Below, piece after piece: positions 8,161-16,847 of a DNA stretch of 34,459 bases. The notes below the pieces were generated by a model that saw only the letters and a program-made list of their open reading frames with translations, did not search any database and was not told the origin of the DNA. The position numbers and the translations under genes were made by a program. The number at the start of each line of letters is the position of its first letter. The first letter of the stretch is position 1. The stretch comes from Gemmatimonadaceae bacterium (GTDB lineage: Bacteria; Gemmatimonadota; Gemmatimonadetes; Gemmatimonadales; Gemmatimonadaceae), in assembly GCA_014379205.1 (NCBI GenBank), contig JACMME010000199.1:1-34459 (forward strand), read 5' to 3'.

Positions 8161-9218
8161 GAGTCCATCCGTGTCAGAAGATCACCGCTGCGGCGCAGCA
8201 GCTCGTCAGCCGCGACAAAGGGAGTAAGCGTTCCGCTATCCAGAGAGGCGAGTTGTTCGTCCAGCCACGCGTTTGTAGTGGAATCTCCCCACAGCCGTTT
8301 GCGTACCCTGTGCTCCACAACCTCGATCACGCGCTGTCGCAGCCGCCGCCATCTTCGTTCGCGAAGGGCGCCGGTCTGTTCAAGATAAGCAAAGTGCCGG
8401 TCGATAGCCTCGGCAACAGGTTCGATGCCTTCGTTCTTCACGGCCGAAGTTGCAAGCACGGCCGGAGTCCAGTGCTCGGCCTCGGAACCCAGCGCCGCGT
8501 CCCGCGCAAGTTTTGCGGGATTTGCCAACCGCTTCAAATCGACACCGTGGTGCGCTGGTATGTTCTTGAACGTTGCTCCCATCCGGAGGCCAAGCATGAG
8601 CTCGATCTCGTTGCGCAATCGGTCGGAACCTGGGCGGTCGGCCTTGTTAATAACGAAGATGTCGGCGATTTCCATGAGCCCCGCCTTGAGCGTCTGAATC
8701 GAGTCTCCCGACTCCGGTACGAGAACCACGACGCTCGAGTCCGCCGTCCTGGAGATGTCGAGCTCGCTCTGACCGACGCCGACGGTCTCTATCACAATGC
8801 GATCGAATCCAAACGCATCGATTACATCGGCGACCTCGCGCGTGGACGAGGCCAGACCACCCAGCGAGCCACGTGTGGCCATCGATCGAATGAAGACTCC
8901 GGGATCCAGTGCCACCTCTTCCATTCGAATTCGGTCGCCAAGAAGGGCGCCGCCGGTAAATGGCGAGGTCGGATCCACGGCGACGACGGCCACAGTCAGC
9001 CCACGGGACCGATACAACGCCACAAGCCGCGACGTGAGGGTACTCTTGCCGGCACCCGGGGGACCCGTGATGCCGATTCGCCGAGAGTGACCCAGGCGGG
9101 AGTGCAGTGCGCCGAGCAGCGCCTCGAACCCGTGCCGATGGTTCTCAACGATACTCACCGCCCGCGCCAGCGCGGCGGGTTTCCTCTGCTCAAAATCGGC
9201 CAGGAGCCGCTCGTGCAT
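8157..9218 (-). CDS. meaB: MeaB/ArgK-type G3E GTPase chaperone of B12 mutase
   Basis: 353 residues from ATG at 9218. The 96 codons open upstream read through the gap into the UbiB gene and are not MeaB-like. Walker A is GPPGAGKST (52-60), the switch region is [19 protein letters not shown], the Walker B region is [12 protein letters not shown] (141-152), and the base-specificity motif is NKAD (191-194). MeaB gates cobalamin loading into, and reactivates, adenosylcobalamin mutases in the cytoplasm. Its 4-base overlap with the mutase gene fits that partnership. No good ribosome-binding site precedes the ATG, and an 85-base gap separates it from ubiB. This is the largest gap in the array. Confidence 0.9.
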   Translation of the reverse strand: MHERLLADFEQRKPAALARAVSIVENHRHGFEALLGALHSRLGHSRRIGITGPPGAGKSTLTSRLVALYRSRGLTVAVVAVDPTSPFTGGALLGDRIRMEEVALDPGVFIRSMATRGSLGGLASSTREVADVIDAFGFDRIVIETVGVGQSELDISRTADSSVVVLVPESGDSIQTLKAGLMEIADIFVINKADRPGSDRLRNEIELMLGLRMGATFKNIPAHHGVDLKRLANPAKLARDAALGSEAEHWTPAVLATSAVKNEGIEPVAEAIDRHFAYLEQTGALRERRWRRLRQRVIEVVEHRVRKRLWGDSTTNAWLDEQLASLDSGTLTPFVAADELLRRSGDLLTRMDS

Positions 9219-9303
9219 GTATGGACCGTGACAGTGAAGCGTACGAGAAACGTGTGTGCCAGGAGATTTCAATGACGCAGCGTACACGATCGGTTTCGAG
9301 GAC

Positions 9304-10935
9304 TCAACGGCGCAGGCGTACCCGGCGGAATGGGTTTGACAGCAGACGCGCCGGAATGAGAAAAACCACGAGGTAAGTAAACGCCGAAGCCAGGAGAGAT
9401 GCGATAAGGACAAGGGCGTTGCCGTTGGCCAGATACAATAGCGTGCCCACGATGGCCACCATTGCCGCGAAGATGCAGAGCAGAAGCCGCCGGGTCTGCC
9501 GGCCAATGAATTGTTGCATTTCGATCACATCGCGCGGATGCACGCGGATCCTGATTTCGTCGCGGCCGGCGCGCTTGAGGACATCCCGGAGCTCTCGCGC
9601 CACCCCCGCCAGCTCCGTAACCCAATCTCGGACCATATGCCGGGGGTCGTCTCCCAGCATCGCAGTGAGAAGCTCCCCTTTCTTCCGCGCTATGATTGGA
9701 GATACGAACTGCGCGCTATTGAACAGTGGGTCGTACCGCGCACCGATGCCCTCGATGAGCGCCGCCGCACGCCCGAAGTAAACCAGCTCGCTCGGCAGCG
9801 TCACTGGCCATTGATAGAACGTGGACATCACCTCATTCACCACGCGCTGAATCTGCCGCGGCTTGGTGTCCGAAGTAAACGCGATCGCCATCAGCGCCCG
9901 GGCCGCATCGCGTATGGTCCCGCGATCCACTTCCGGGTCGAGCAGTCCCAGCTCGTACATCGCCGCAACGACACCATCCACGTCGCGCCGCGCAACCGCC
10001 ATCACAGTAGTGATGAGGCGTGCACGGGTTTCCTTGTCCACCTGTATGACCATCCCGAAATCCAGCAGAATGAGCCGGCCATCGGGAGAGAGGAGCAGAT
10101 TGCCAGGGTGTGGATCGGCGTGAAAGACTCCGTCCACAAGCATCATCTTCACGTACACTTCGACGATGGTCTCCAGCATCGCCGGAAGTGACACTTCGCC
10201 CGACTGCATGCGTTCGTGCAGCCTGTCGATCTTGGTGCCTTCGACGTACTCCAGCACCAGGACACGGCGCCGCGTCATATCGCCTATGACTTCCGGAATT
10301 CTGACGCGCGTATCCGCCGCGAAGTTGATACGAATGAGCTCCGCATTGCGAGCTTCGGAGCGGAAGTCCATCTCTTCGTCTATGCGCTTCGCGAATTCAT
10401 TGACGATCGTTGTGATCGCTCTCGTGTGATGATTGGGGAAGACAACGTTGAGAAAAAAAAGAATGCGAAACGCGGCGTCGAGGTCGACGCTCACCAGCTC
10501 TTCCACACCTGGCCGAAGTACCTTCACGGCGACTTCGCGGCCATCCAGCAGAGCACGGTGTACCTGGCCGAGCGAAGCGGCTGCGAGCGGGGCGGAGTCG
10601 AAGCGCTGAAACACCTCCGCAACGGGCTTCCCGTATTCACTGGCGATCACATCGCGAATGACGTCCTCGGGGAGTGGAGGAACGCGATCTGTCAGCTGAC
10701 CGAGCGCGCCAAGATACGGTTCCGGTATGATGTCCGGTCTGGACGCAAAAACCTGCGCCAGCTTGATGTAGGTGGGACCGAGCGCAGCAAGTGTCGCGAC
10801 CAGCGACTCAGCTCTCCGGGTCTGCGCCGCAACAGCCACTGTGCGCGAGCGGCCCAGTATCACCCATCGCCGCCTATCACGGAGAAAAGCCAGCACGAAT
10901 GGAAGAAGCCGCCAGAACACCGAGAAGGCGCGCAC
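9304..10935 (-). CDS. ABC1/UbiB/ADCK family atypical kinase-ATPase
   Basis: 543 residues, the usual UbiB length. Family motifs are in order: the KxGQ-type motif as KLAQ (58-61, Ala in place of Gly), the Ala-rich nucleotide loop AAASLGQVH (118-126), the VAVK lysine at 138, EEMDF (187-191), HADPHPGN (272-279) and LDFG (291-294). Two C-terminal hydrophobic helices (about 480-525) anchor it to the membrane. UbiB-family ATPases support quinone biosynthesis in membranes. The quinone type here is unknown, so I do not use the ubiB symbol. GTG at 10935 follows the upstream stop by 3 bases. Confidence 0.87.
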   Translation of the reverse strand: MRAFSVFWRLLPFVLAFLRDRRRWVILGRSRTVAVAAQTRRAESLVATLAALGPTYIKLAQVFASRPDIIPEPYLGALGQLTDRVPPLPEDVIRDVIASEYGKPVAEVFQRFDSAPLAAASLGQVHRALLDGREVAVKVLRPGVEELVSVDLDAAFRILFFLNVVFPNHHTRAITTIVNEFAKRIDEEMDFRSEARNAELIRINFAADTRVRIPEVIGDMTRRRVLVLEYVEGTKIDRLHERMQSGEVSLPAMLETIVEVYVKMMLVDGVFHADPHPGNLLLSPDGRLILLDFGMVIQVDKETRARLITTVMAVARRDVDGVVAAMYELGLLDPEVDRGTIRDAARALMAIAFTSDTKPRQIQRVVNEVMSTFYQWPVTLPSELVYFGRAAALIEGIGARYDPLFNSAQFVSPIIARKKGELLTAMLGDDPRHMVRDWVTELAGVARELRDVLKRAGRDEIRIRVHPRDVIEMQQFIGRQTRRLLLCIFAAMVAIVGTLLYLANGNALVLIASLLASAFTYLVVFLIPARLLSNPFRRVRLRR

Positions 10936-10938
10936 GGT

Positions 10939-12003
10939 CTATGGTGCGGAGAGGTTCTCGAGCGAAGCCTGAGGGTCCGCACGTCGCGCTGAAATGTTCG
11001 CGCCGGAGGAGCGGTCCACCTCGGTAGCTGTGGCAACCAGGAGCTCCGTATCTCCCTGTTCACCGTCGTGCTCATCCCGAATCTCGCCTACCAGTTCCTC
11101 GAGGACGTCCTCGAGCGTGACGATTCCTGCAGTGTCGCCATTGACATCGAGAACCACCGCCAGGTGGCGCTGTGCACGCAGCATCTCGAACAGCATTTCG
11201 CTGCATGGTTTCGACTCTGAAGCGTACGCCACTTCTCGGATCGGAGGCATGGACCTTCCACCGGTGTTCAGCAGGTCAAAGACGTGCAGCATGCCGACGA
11301 TCCTGTCCAGAGATTCGCGATATACGGGAACCCTGCTGTAGCCCGCCGCCGCGGCGCGCCGCGCTGTTTCAAGAGGCGGATCAGACGCATCGGCGCCGAA
11401 GATTTCGCTACGCGGAGTCATTACATCGCGAAGCTTTCTGTCGCCGAGCTGCATTACTCCGCTAATGATTTCCATCTCGTCCGGCGCTCCCGCTCCCTCG
11501 AACGTTCCCTCTCTCAGAAGGTTCTCCACATCGGCCCGGTGAGGTGGCAACAAGGAATCAGGTCCGGCCGACTTTTTTACGAGGACTCGCGTGACTGCGC
11601 GCAGCGGCGCGGTCAGCTTCGCGGTGGTTTTCAGGAACGGTATCAAAGCACCTGCGACAACATGTGGCCAGCGGCGAGCAGCCATGCGTGGTGCCCAGCG
11701 GCCGAGAATCACGCAGGAAGTAAGAAAGACACCTGACACCAGCAGAAGCTGTTTACCATTAGCGCCGAGCCTGGCAGCAAGGACGACCCCCGCTGACACA
11801 GCAGTCAGAGTGACGATTGCGGTCGCCCCGGCCGCAAGCCGGCCCTGATCACTCAGGATGGCATCGACCGCGCCGTCTTCATGCCGCTTGCCCACCCAGT
11901 GCCGAAGCCAGATCCGTCCGGCGAAGCGCAGTGCGGCATGAGCGGCGCCAGCAAGGGCCAGAACTAGTACCGCGCTTGCGAGAAGGAGCCAGAGCGACAT
12001 CAT
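10939..12003 (-). CDS. CNNM/CBS membrane protein without CorC domain (paralogue 1)
   Basis: 354 residues. There are three to four N-terminal hydrophobic segments (CNNM/DUF21-type, about 1-125), then a CBS pair (about 185-320) starting MTPRSEIFGADA, with VPVYRESLDRIVGMLHVFDLL and ending GDTAGIVTLEDVLEELVGEIRDEHD. The usual C-terminal CorC_HlyC domain is absent; the last 35 residues are low-complexity. CNNM proteins are linked to Mg2+/Co2+ export and divalent-cation balance, with the CBS pair sensing ATP-Mg. ATG at 12003 overlaps the stop of the next paralogue by 4 bases. Confidence 0.83.
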   Translation of the reverse strand: MMSLWLLLASAVLVLALAGAAHAALRFAGRIWLRHWVGKRHEDGAVDAILSDQGRLAAGATAIVTLTAVSAGVVLAARLGANGKQLLLVSGVFLTSCVILGRWAPRMAARRWPHVVAGALIPFLKTTAKLTAPLRAVTRVLVKKSAGPDSLLPPHRADVENLLREGTFEGAGAPDEMEIISGVMQLGDRKLRDVMTPRSEIFGADASDPPLETARRAAAAGYSRVPVYRESLDRIVGMLHVFDLLNTGGRSMPPIREVAYASESKPCSEMLFEMLRAQRHLAVVLDVNGDTAGIVTLEDVLEELVGEIRDEHDGEQGDTELLVATATEVDRSSGANISARRADPQASLENLSAP

Positions 12004-13235
12004 GCCGTCCGTTCGTGCCAGGTTGTGTCACGCTCGAAGTAGACGCGATCAACGCGCCGCTGAACCACTCGCTCAACCACGATTCGAAATCCGTCGAGCA
12101 TCAGCTGCTCGCCTGCGCGCGGAACCCTCCCAAGCATCGAAAATACCAGACCGCCTACAGTGGCCGTGTCGTCGTTACCAATTCGCTGACCCAGGGCGTG
12201 GGACAGATCATCGAGGGAAACTCGGCCAGATACCCAGAATTTGCCGCCGTGCTCCGCTTCGATCGGAAGCTCCTCACGATCATGCTCGTCGCGAATCTCG
12301 CCCACTATTTCCTCGAGAATGTCCTCTATGGTCACCATTCCCGCAGTTCCGCCGTACTCGTCGACGACGATCGCGATGTGGGTGCCGGTCGCCTTGAATT
12401 CGCGAAGCAGAACATCGATCCGCTTGCCTTCCGGAATGAACACGGCGGGGCGAACAAGCGAGAGCCAGCCTCCCGGCGGCGACGTGTCTTCGATCACCGC
12501 CGGCAATAGATCCTTCGCATAGAGAATCCCGGTAATCCGATCTATGGTACCGTTGAAAACGGGAAACCGCGCATGTTCAGCGCTCCGCACGCGCGCCAAT
12601 ACCTCTGACCAGGATGTCAGATTTTCCAGAGCGATCATGGCTATCCTCGGCGCCATGATTTCCTGCGCTTCGGTGCCGCGCAATGAGAACGCGCCACGTA
12701 ATATCTCGCGCTCGTCGCGAGATACATCGGATGAGGCCGCCACAGCCTCACGAAACTGCTCCGTTGTGTCTTTCAGGCCCGAGACACTTGCTGACAAACC
12801 GCCTGCTCGCGAGCGCGACTCCAACATGAGCTCGAAGGTTACCAGAGGCTTGAGCAGCACCTCCGCCGCCCTCAGTAGTGGAGACAGAAAAATTATGACG
12901 GCAGTGCTGCGAGACTCCCCGAAAGCGCGCGGTACCGCATCAATGACAAGAGCGATCAGCAGAAGCATGATCGTGCCGCCGACGAATCGCCAACCGAAAG
13001 GAAAAGTATGCAGCGCGAGCGCCATGGTCGCCGCGATACCCATTACAACGTTCGAGGCCAAACGCGTGATAGCCAGGGAGCGTTGCACCCGGTCGCGATA
13101 ATCCGGCGAATCGAATCGCGACAGGGTTGGAGGAAATTGGCGCGCGCTGGTCGCTGTGAGTGCCCCATCAGCAGCGGCGAACAGCGCGCTGGCGACAGCG
13201 GACAGCGCAGCGACGGCGGCTGCGATAGGCATCAT
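12000..13235 (-). CDS. CNNM/CBS/CorC divalent-cation transporter-like protein (paralogue 2)
   Basis: 411 residues from the ATG at 13235, which overlaps the ybeY stop (ATGA); a GTG 17 codons upstream is less likely. The order is a CNNM-type membrane domain (to about 170), a CBS pair starting MAPRIAMIAL, with FPVFNGTIDRITGILYAKDLL and DEYGGTAGMVTIEDILEEIVGEI, then a complete CorC_HlyC domain (about 325-405) containing VGGLVFSMLGRVPRAGE. It is a probable metal-ion efflux or homeostasis protein in the inner membrane. Together with the shorter paralogue downstream it may form a heteromeric pair (inference). Confidence 0.86.
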   Translation of the reverse strand: MMPIAAAVAALSAVASALFAAADGALTATSARQFPPTLSRFDSPDYRDRVQRSLAITRLASNVVMGIAATMALALHTFPFGWRFVGGTIMLLLIALVIDAVPRAFGESRSTAVIIFLSPLLRAAEVLLKPLVTFELMLESRSRAGGLSASVSGLKDTTEQFREAVAASSDVSRDEREILRGAFSLRGTEAQEIMAPRIAMIALENLTSWSEVLARVRSAEHARFPVFNGTIDRITGILYAKDLLPAVIEDTSPPGGWLSLVRPAVFIPEGKRIDVLLREFKATGTHIAIVVDEYGGTAGMVTIEDILEEIVGEIRDEHDREELPIEAEHGGKFWVSGRVSLDDLSHALGQRIGNDDTATVGGLVFSMLGRVPRAGEQLMLDGFRIVVERVVQRRVDRVYFERDTTWHERTA

Positions 13236-13681
13236 CGAGCGGCTGGAGCGGGGATGTGGGCGAGGAGACGCTCCTGCCTGAGCCACATGTCGGAGGCCGT
13301 CCTTCCCGGGCCTTCGGGATGCTCATGCCCGAGTATATGAAGTACCCCATGCACGATGAGTCGTGCAATCTCAGCACGCACTCCGCTCCCATGCAGGCGC
13401 GCGTTGGCCCGCGCGATGTCCGGCGCGATATAGATGTCACCCACGATCGGAGCTGCTGATGCGTGCCTTTTGAATCCCAGTGAGATTATGTCAGTAGCGC
13501 CCCGATGCCCGAAATGCCGCTTGTTCAGTGTCGCGATTGCCCGATTGGAGACGAAGGCGATCGATACCATGGCGTGACGAATGCCTTCACTACGCAGCGT
13601 GCGCGAGGCGATGTGCGCGACGCGCACTTGTGACAGTGGCGAGCGCACTCCATCGGAGCTCACGTCTACCGCTATGGTCAT
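13232..13681 (-). CDS. ybeY: Endoribonuclease YbeY
   Basis: 149 residues, a normal length. It carries the UPF0054 zinc signature HGVLHILGHEH with His111, His115 and His121, and the upstream GDIYIAPD strand. YbeY is a metal-dependent RNase acting in 16S rRNA 3'-end maturation and ribosome quality control. ATG at 13681 overlaps the stop of the 7TM-HD gene, and its own stop overlaps the CNNM gene (both 4 bases). The phoH, 7TM-HD, ybeY order is a widespread conserved neighbourhood, which supports the call. Confidence 0.95.
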   Translation of the reverse strand: MTIAVDVSSDGVRSPLSQVRVAHIASRTLRSEGIRHAMVSIAFVSNRAIATLNKRHFGHRGATDIISLGFKRHASAAPIVGDIYIAPDIARANARLHGSGVRAEIARLIVHGVLHILGHEHPEGPGRTASDMWLRQERLLAHIPAPAAR

Positions 13682-15891
13682 ACTGCCGCGAACTCGGAGG
13701 TGATTCCTCCGCTGGAGGCGGGATAATCGATCCTGTTGTGATGCATTCCAGCCAGAGCACGAACGAGCTGCTCCTTGATCAAATCGATTTGCTTGAGAGT
13801 GAGTGGTGCGTCACGAAGCTGCCCCTGCTCGATGCGTTGGCTTACAATGCGCTCGATCACCTCTCGAATTTTCTCGGGAGAAGGATCCGGTATGACATGT
13901 GTCGCCGCTTCCACGCCGTCGGCGAGCATGAGAATCGCCGTCTCCGCGGTTTGCGGAATGGGGCCGGGGTACTGAAAATCCGCCGAGTTCGCCACGGCAT
14001 CCCCGCGCTCCCTGGCTTTCGCCAGGAAATAGGCGATCGGAGTGGTACCGTGGTGCTCGGGAATGAATGCGGCAATCGCGCGCGGCAGGTGGTTTTCAGC
14101 GGCAAGCTCGAGTCCTTCACGAACGTGGTTCTTTATGATGGTCGAGCTCATGGTGGGCTTGAGCATGTCGTGCGGGTTGCGGCCCTTCGGCTGATTCTCG
14201 ACGAAATACTGCGGCTTCTTCAGCTTGCCGATGTCATGGTAATACGACCCGACTCTGCCGAGCAGGCCGTTGGCGCCGACGGCGTTGCACGCGGCCTCCA
14301 CGAGGTTCGCAACTCGCATCGTGTGAGCATGCGTTCCTGGTGCGTCAAGCATCAGGCGCTTCAGTAAGGGGTGGTTCAGATCGGAGAATTCGAGCAGAGT
14401 GAGGTCGGTAGTGATACCCGTGAACTTCTCCGCGAGTGGGATGAGAATCATGGCAAGCGAGACGGACACTAGCGCATTCGCCCCTCCCCAGAGTGCGCTG
14501 ACAAGCATCTCGCGAGGCTCCCAGTCGAGGGTGAGTCCAATGGCCAGGGCCGCCAGACCGTATGCCGCGGCGATCGCGAGTATGGAGTAGTAGGCCTGGT
14601 CACGCCGCCGAATGACTCTGACGCTGATCGCGGCGGCCGAGCCGACGATCATCGTGAAGAACAGTGCATTCGTCCCACGAAAGATTCCCTGTCCGCCAAT
14701 CAGGACCGCCAGAATCATGGACGCGATCATGCTGATGCGCGGATCGAAGAGAACACTGCATATGATGGCGGCCAGCGCAATTGGCACGAATTCGGGGCGA
14801 ACCGGTGTGACCTTGCCCGAAATTGCCGCAACGATCAGCACCAGCAGGAAGAGCACCGCGAACATTCCAAGCGATCTGTACGACTGATACAGATGCGGGC
14901 GAAACAAGGCGATGGTGACACCAAAAATCAGCAGCACGAGAGCGTTGTAGAGAACTGCTCCCACAATTCGTCCTACGGCTCGCTCCCCTCCCGTACGGCT
15001 CTGCATGGCATCGTGGAGAGCTCGGAGCTTCTCATGCTCTTCGCGCCCAACCACTTCGTGCTCACCGATTATTTTTTCGCCGGCGCGAACCTGATGCCGG
15101 TTGACGACCACGGAGGCTCGCAACTCCTGTCGTCGCTTCTCGGTGGCGCTTCTGTCAAAGACGACTGTAGGATGAAAGAACGCGCTCAACAGCTTGATGT
15201 AGAGGCCGTCCCCAATCGATGAATTCGGCGCTGGATGCAGCGTCCTGGCGCGGAAAAGAAGAGATCCAAAAGTCAGGGCACTGTCGGCAAGAAGGTTGCG
15301 CTCGTCCTTGCCCCGGCGAAGAATTATCTCTCCCCTCACATCGTCCATGGCCCCCGAAGCAGCCACGCCCAGAGTCAGCCATCGTTCGAAAACGCGACGA
15401 ATTCCGTCCCCCAGCGCACCACGACGATTGGCATTCGCGAGATACTCTGCCTCCGCCGGCGACAGGCTTATGCGGAGTTTTTCCGCCGCTCGCTGTACCG
15501 CGGCAACTCCCTGGCGGCCCGGAGCCGTGGCGGCTGCAGCAGCAATAGCGGTCGTGAATCGTGTGACGGCTCGAATGGAGCTGTCATGCGCTGCGGGCAC
15601 GTAGACGAAAATAGGCTTGGCGGAACGAGCGAGCTCTTCGCGCTCCTGCGTCAGATCGTTTTCGGACTTGCGTACTCTAAACGCAAATGGGGCTATTACA
15701 TTGTCAGTAGCAACAGCTCCAACCTCGAAAATCGGGACGTCTACCGCGGGCGACGCGGGGAAGAGTGAATACGTGGCGGCGGCGAGACCGAGAATGAGGA
15801 GGCTGCGCCGGCCGTGATGTGCGAAAGAGTTTTTCACAACCGGGATTCCAACCCGGCTCGAGGCACGCGCGGTTCGCTGACGAATCTCCAT
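13678..15891 (-). CDS. 7TM-HD family cyclic-di-AMP phosphodiesterase (PgpH-like)
   Basis: 737 residues. The order is one TM near 30-50, a large extracytoplasmic 7TMR-HDED domain (about 55-305), seven hydrophobic segments (about 308-487), then a cytoplasmic HD domain. The HD metal site is visible as THAHTMRV (520-527), YYHDIGK (550-556, His552-Asp553), NHVREG, PEHHGT and LADGVEA. Family members of this architecture, typified by PgpH, hydrolyse cyclic di-AMP. Whether this organism makes c-di-AMP is not shown in this window. ATG at 15891 lies 5 bases after the phoH stop. Confidence 0.92.
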   Translation of the reverse strand: MEIRQRTARASSRVGIPVVKNSFAHHGRRSLLILGLAAATYSLFPASPAVDVPIFEVGAVATDNVIAPFAFRVRKSENDLTQEREELARSAKPIFVYVPAAHDSSIRAVTRFTTAIAAAAATAPGRQGVAAVQRAAEKLRISLSPAEAEYLANANRRGALGDGIRRVFERWLTLGVAASGAMDDVRGEIILRRGKDERNLLADSALTFGSLLFRARTLHPAPNSSIGDGLYIKLLSAFFHPTVVFDRSATEKRRQELRASVVVNRHQVRAGEKIIGEHEVVGREEHEKLRALHDAMQSRTGGERAVGRIVGAVLYNALVLLIFGVTIALFRPHLYQSYRSLGMFAVLFLLVLIVAAISGKVTPVRPEFVPIALAAIICSVLFDPRISMIASMILAVLIGGQGIFRGTNALFFTMIVGSAAAISVRVIRRRDQAYYSILAIAAAYGLAALAIGLTLDWEPREMLVSALWGGANALVSVSLAMILIPLAEKFTGITTDLTLLEFSDLNHPLLKRLMLDAPGTHAHTMRVANLVEAACNAVGANGLLGRVGSYYHDIGKLKKPQYFVENQPKGRNPHDMLKPTMSSTIIKNHVREGLELAAENHLPRAIAAFIPEHHGTTPIAYFLAKARERGDAVANSADFQYPGPIPQTAETAILMLADGVEAATHVIPDPSPEKIREVIERIVSQRIEQGQLRDAPLTLKQIDLIKEQLVRALAGMHHNRIDYPASSGGITSEFAAV

Positions 15892-15896
15892 CCCGG

Positions 15897-16847
15897 TCAG
15901 ATCCCCGCGTCTTCGGCGTAGGCCTTCACGATCTCGCGGACCAACCGGTGCCGCACTACGTCGCTCTCATTGAGATAGTGAAAACCGATGCCCTCAATGC
16001 CGGTAAGAATCCTCTCAATCTGAATAAGGCCGGATTGCTCGCGGGAGGGCAAATCGATCTGCGTCTTGTCGCCGGTGATCACCGCTTTGGAATTCACGCC
16101 AAGCCGCGTGAGAAACATCTTCATCTGTGCGGAAGTCGCGTTCTGCGCTTCGTCCAGAATGACGAATGCGTCGCCAAGAGTGCGTCCGCGCATGTATGCC
16201 AGCGGCGCGATCTCGATCACTCTCGTTTCGAGCGCTTTCTGCACCCGTTCCGCGGGCATCATGTCGTCCAGCGCATCGTAAAGCGGGCGCAGGTACGGAT
16301 CGACCTTGGCCTGGAGATCGCCCGGCAAAAAGCCGAGACTCTCACCCGCCTCCACCGCCGGCCGAGCCAGAATTATCCGGCGAACCCGCTTGCGCGTGAG
16401 CGCATCCACGGCGGCAGCGACGGCGAGATAGGTCTTGCCGGTTCCCGCGGGCCCAATTCCGATCACGATGTCATTATCGGCCATGAGCTGGAGATACGCC
16501 GCCTGTCCCGCCGTCTTGGGCTGGATGAGCTTCTTGACACCCGGTAGCGCGATTCTCAGTCCAGCCCCAGCATCTCCTTCGGTGCCACCGTTGTCATGCA
16601 GCCTGAGCACGTCGTCGGGGGTGAGCGGGCGTCTCTGCTTCGCCGTCTCGACCATTCTCTGCGCGATTCCTGCCGCTCGCTCGACGGATTCCACGGACCC
16701 AGTAAGGGTGAGCGCGTCGCCCCTGAGAGAGACCTTGACGCCAACCAGGCGCGCGAGCTCGATGAGATTGGCGTCGTTTACTCCCGCTAGCGTCAGGAGA
16801 TCAGCCCCTTCGGTGGAGAGGCGATGTGCGACAGTCTCGTCACTCAT
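15897..16847 (-). CDS. PhoH-like P-loop ATPase
   Basis: 316 residues. A short KH-like N-terminal region (about 15-70) precedes the PhoH ATPase domain, with Walker A GPAGTGKT (132-139), RPAVEAGESLGFLPGD, and Walker B VILDEAQN (229-236). TGDKTQIDLP and LNESDVVRH are the other PhoH blocks. It is a predicted RNA-associated ATPase, usually found with ybeY as here. ATG at 16847 overlaps the aspS stop by 4 bases. Confidence 0.93.
   Translation of the reverse strand: MSDETVAHRLSTEGADLLTLAGVNDANLIELARLVGVKVSLRGDALTLTGSVESVERAAGIAQRMVETAKQRRPLTPDDVLRLHDNGGTEGDAGAGLRIALPGVKKLIQPKTAGQAAYLQLMADNDIVIGIGPAGTGKTYLAVAAAVDALTRKRVRRIILARPAVEAGESLGFLPGDLQAKVDPYLRPLYDALDDMMPAERVQKALETRVIEIAPLAYMRGRTLGDAFVILDEAQNATSAQMKMFLTRLGVNSKAVITGDKTQIDLPSREQSGLIQIERILTGIEGIGFHYLNESDVVRHRLVREIVKAYAEDAGI

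Noticed and set aside
8253-9275. 340-codon plus-strand open frame across meaB
   Set aside because: It is fully antisense to the GTPase, whose Walker A and NKAD motifs are intact. The plus-strand reading has no domain.
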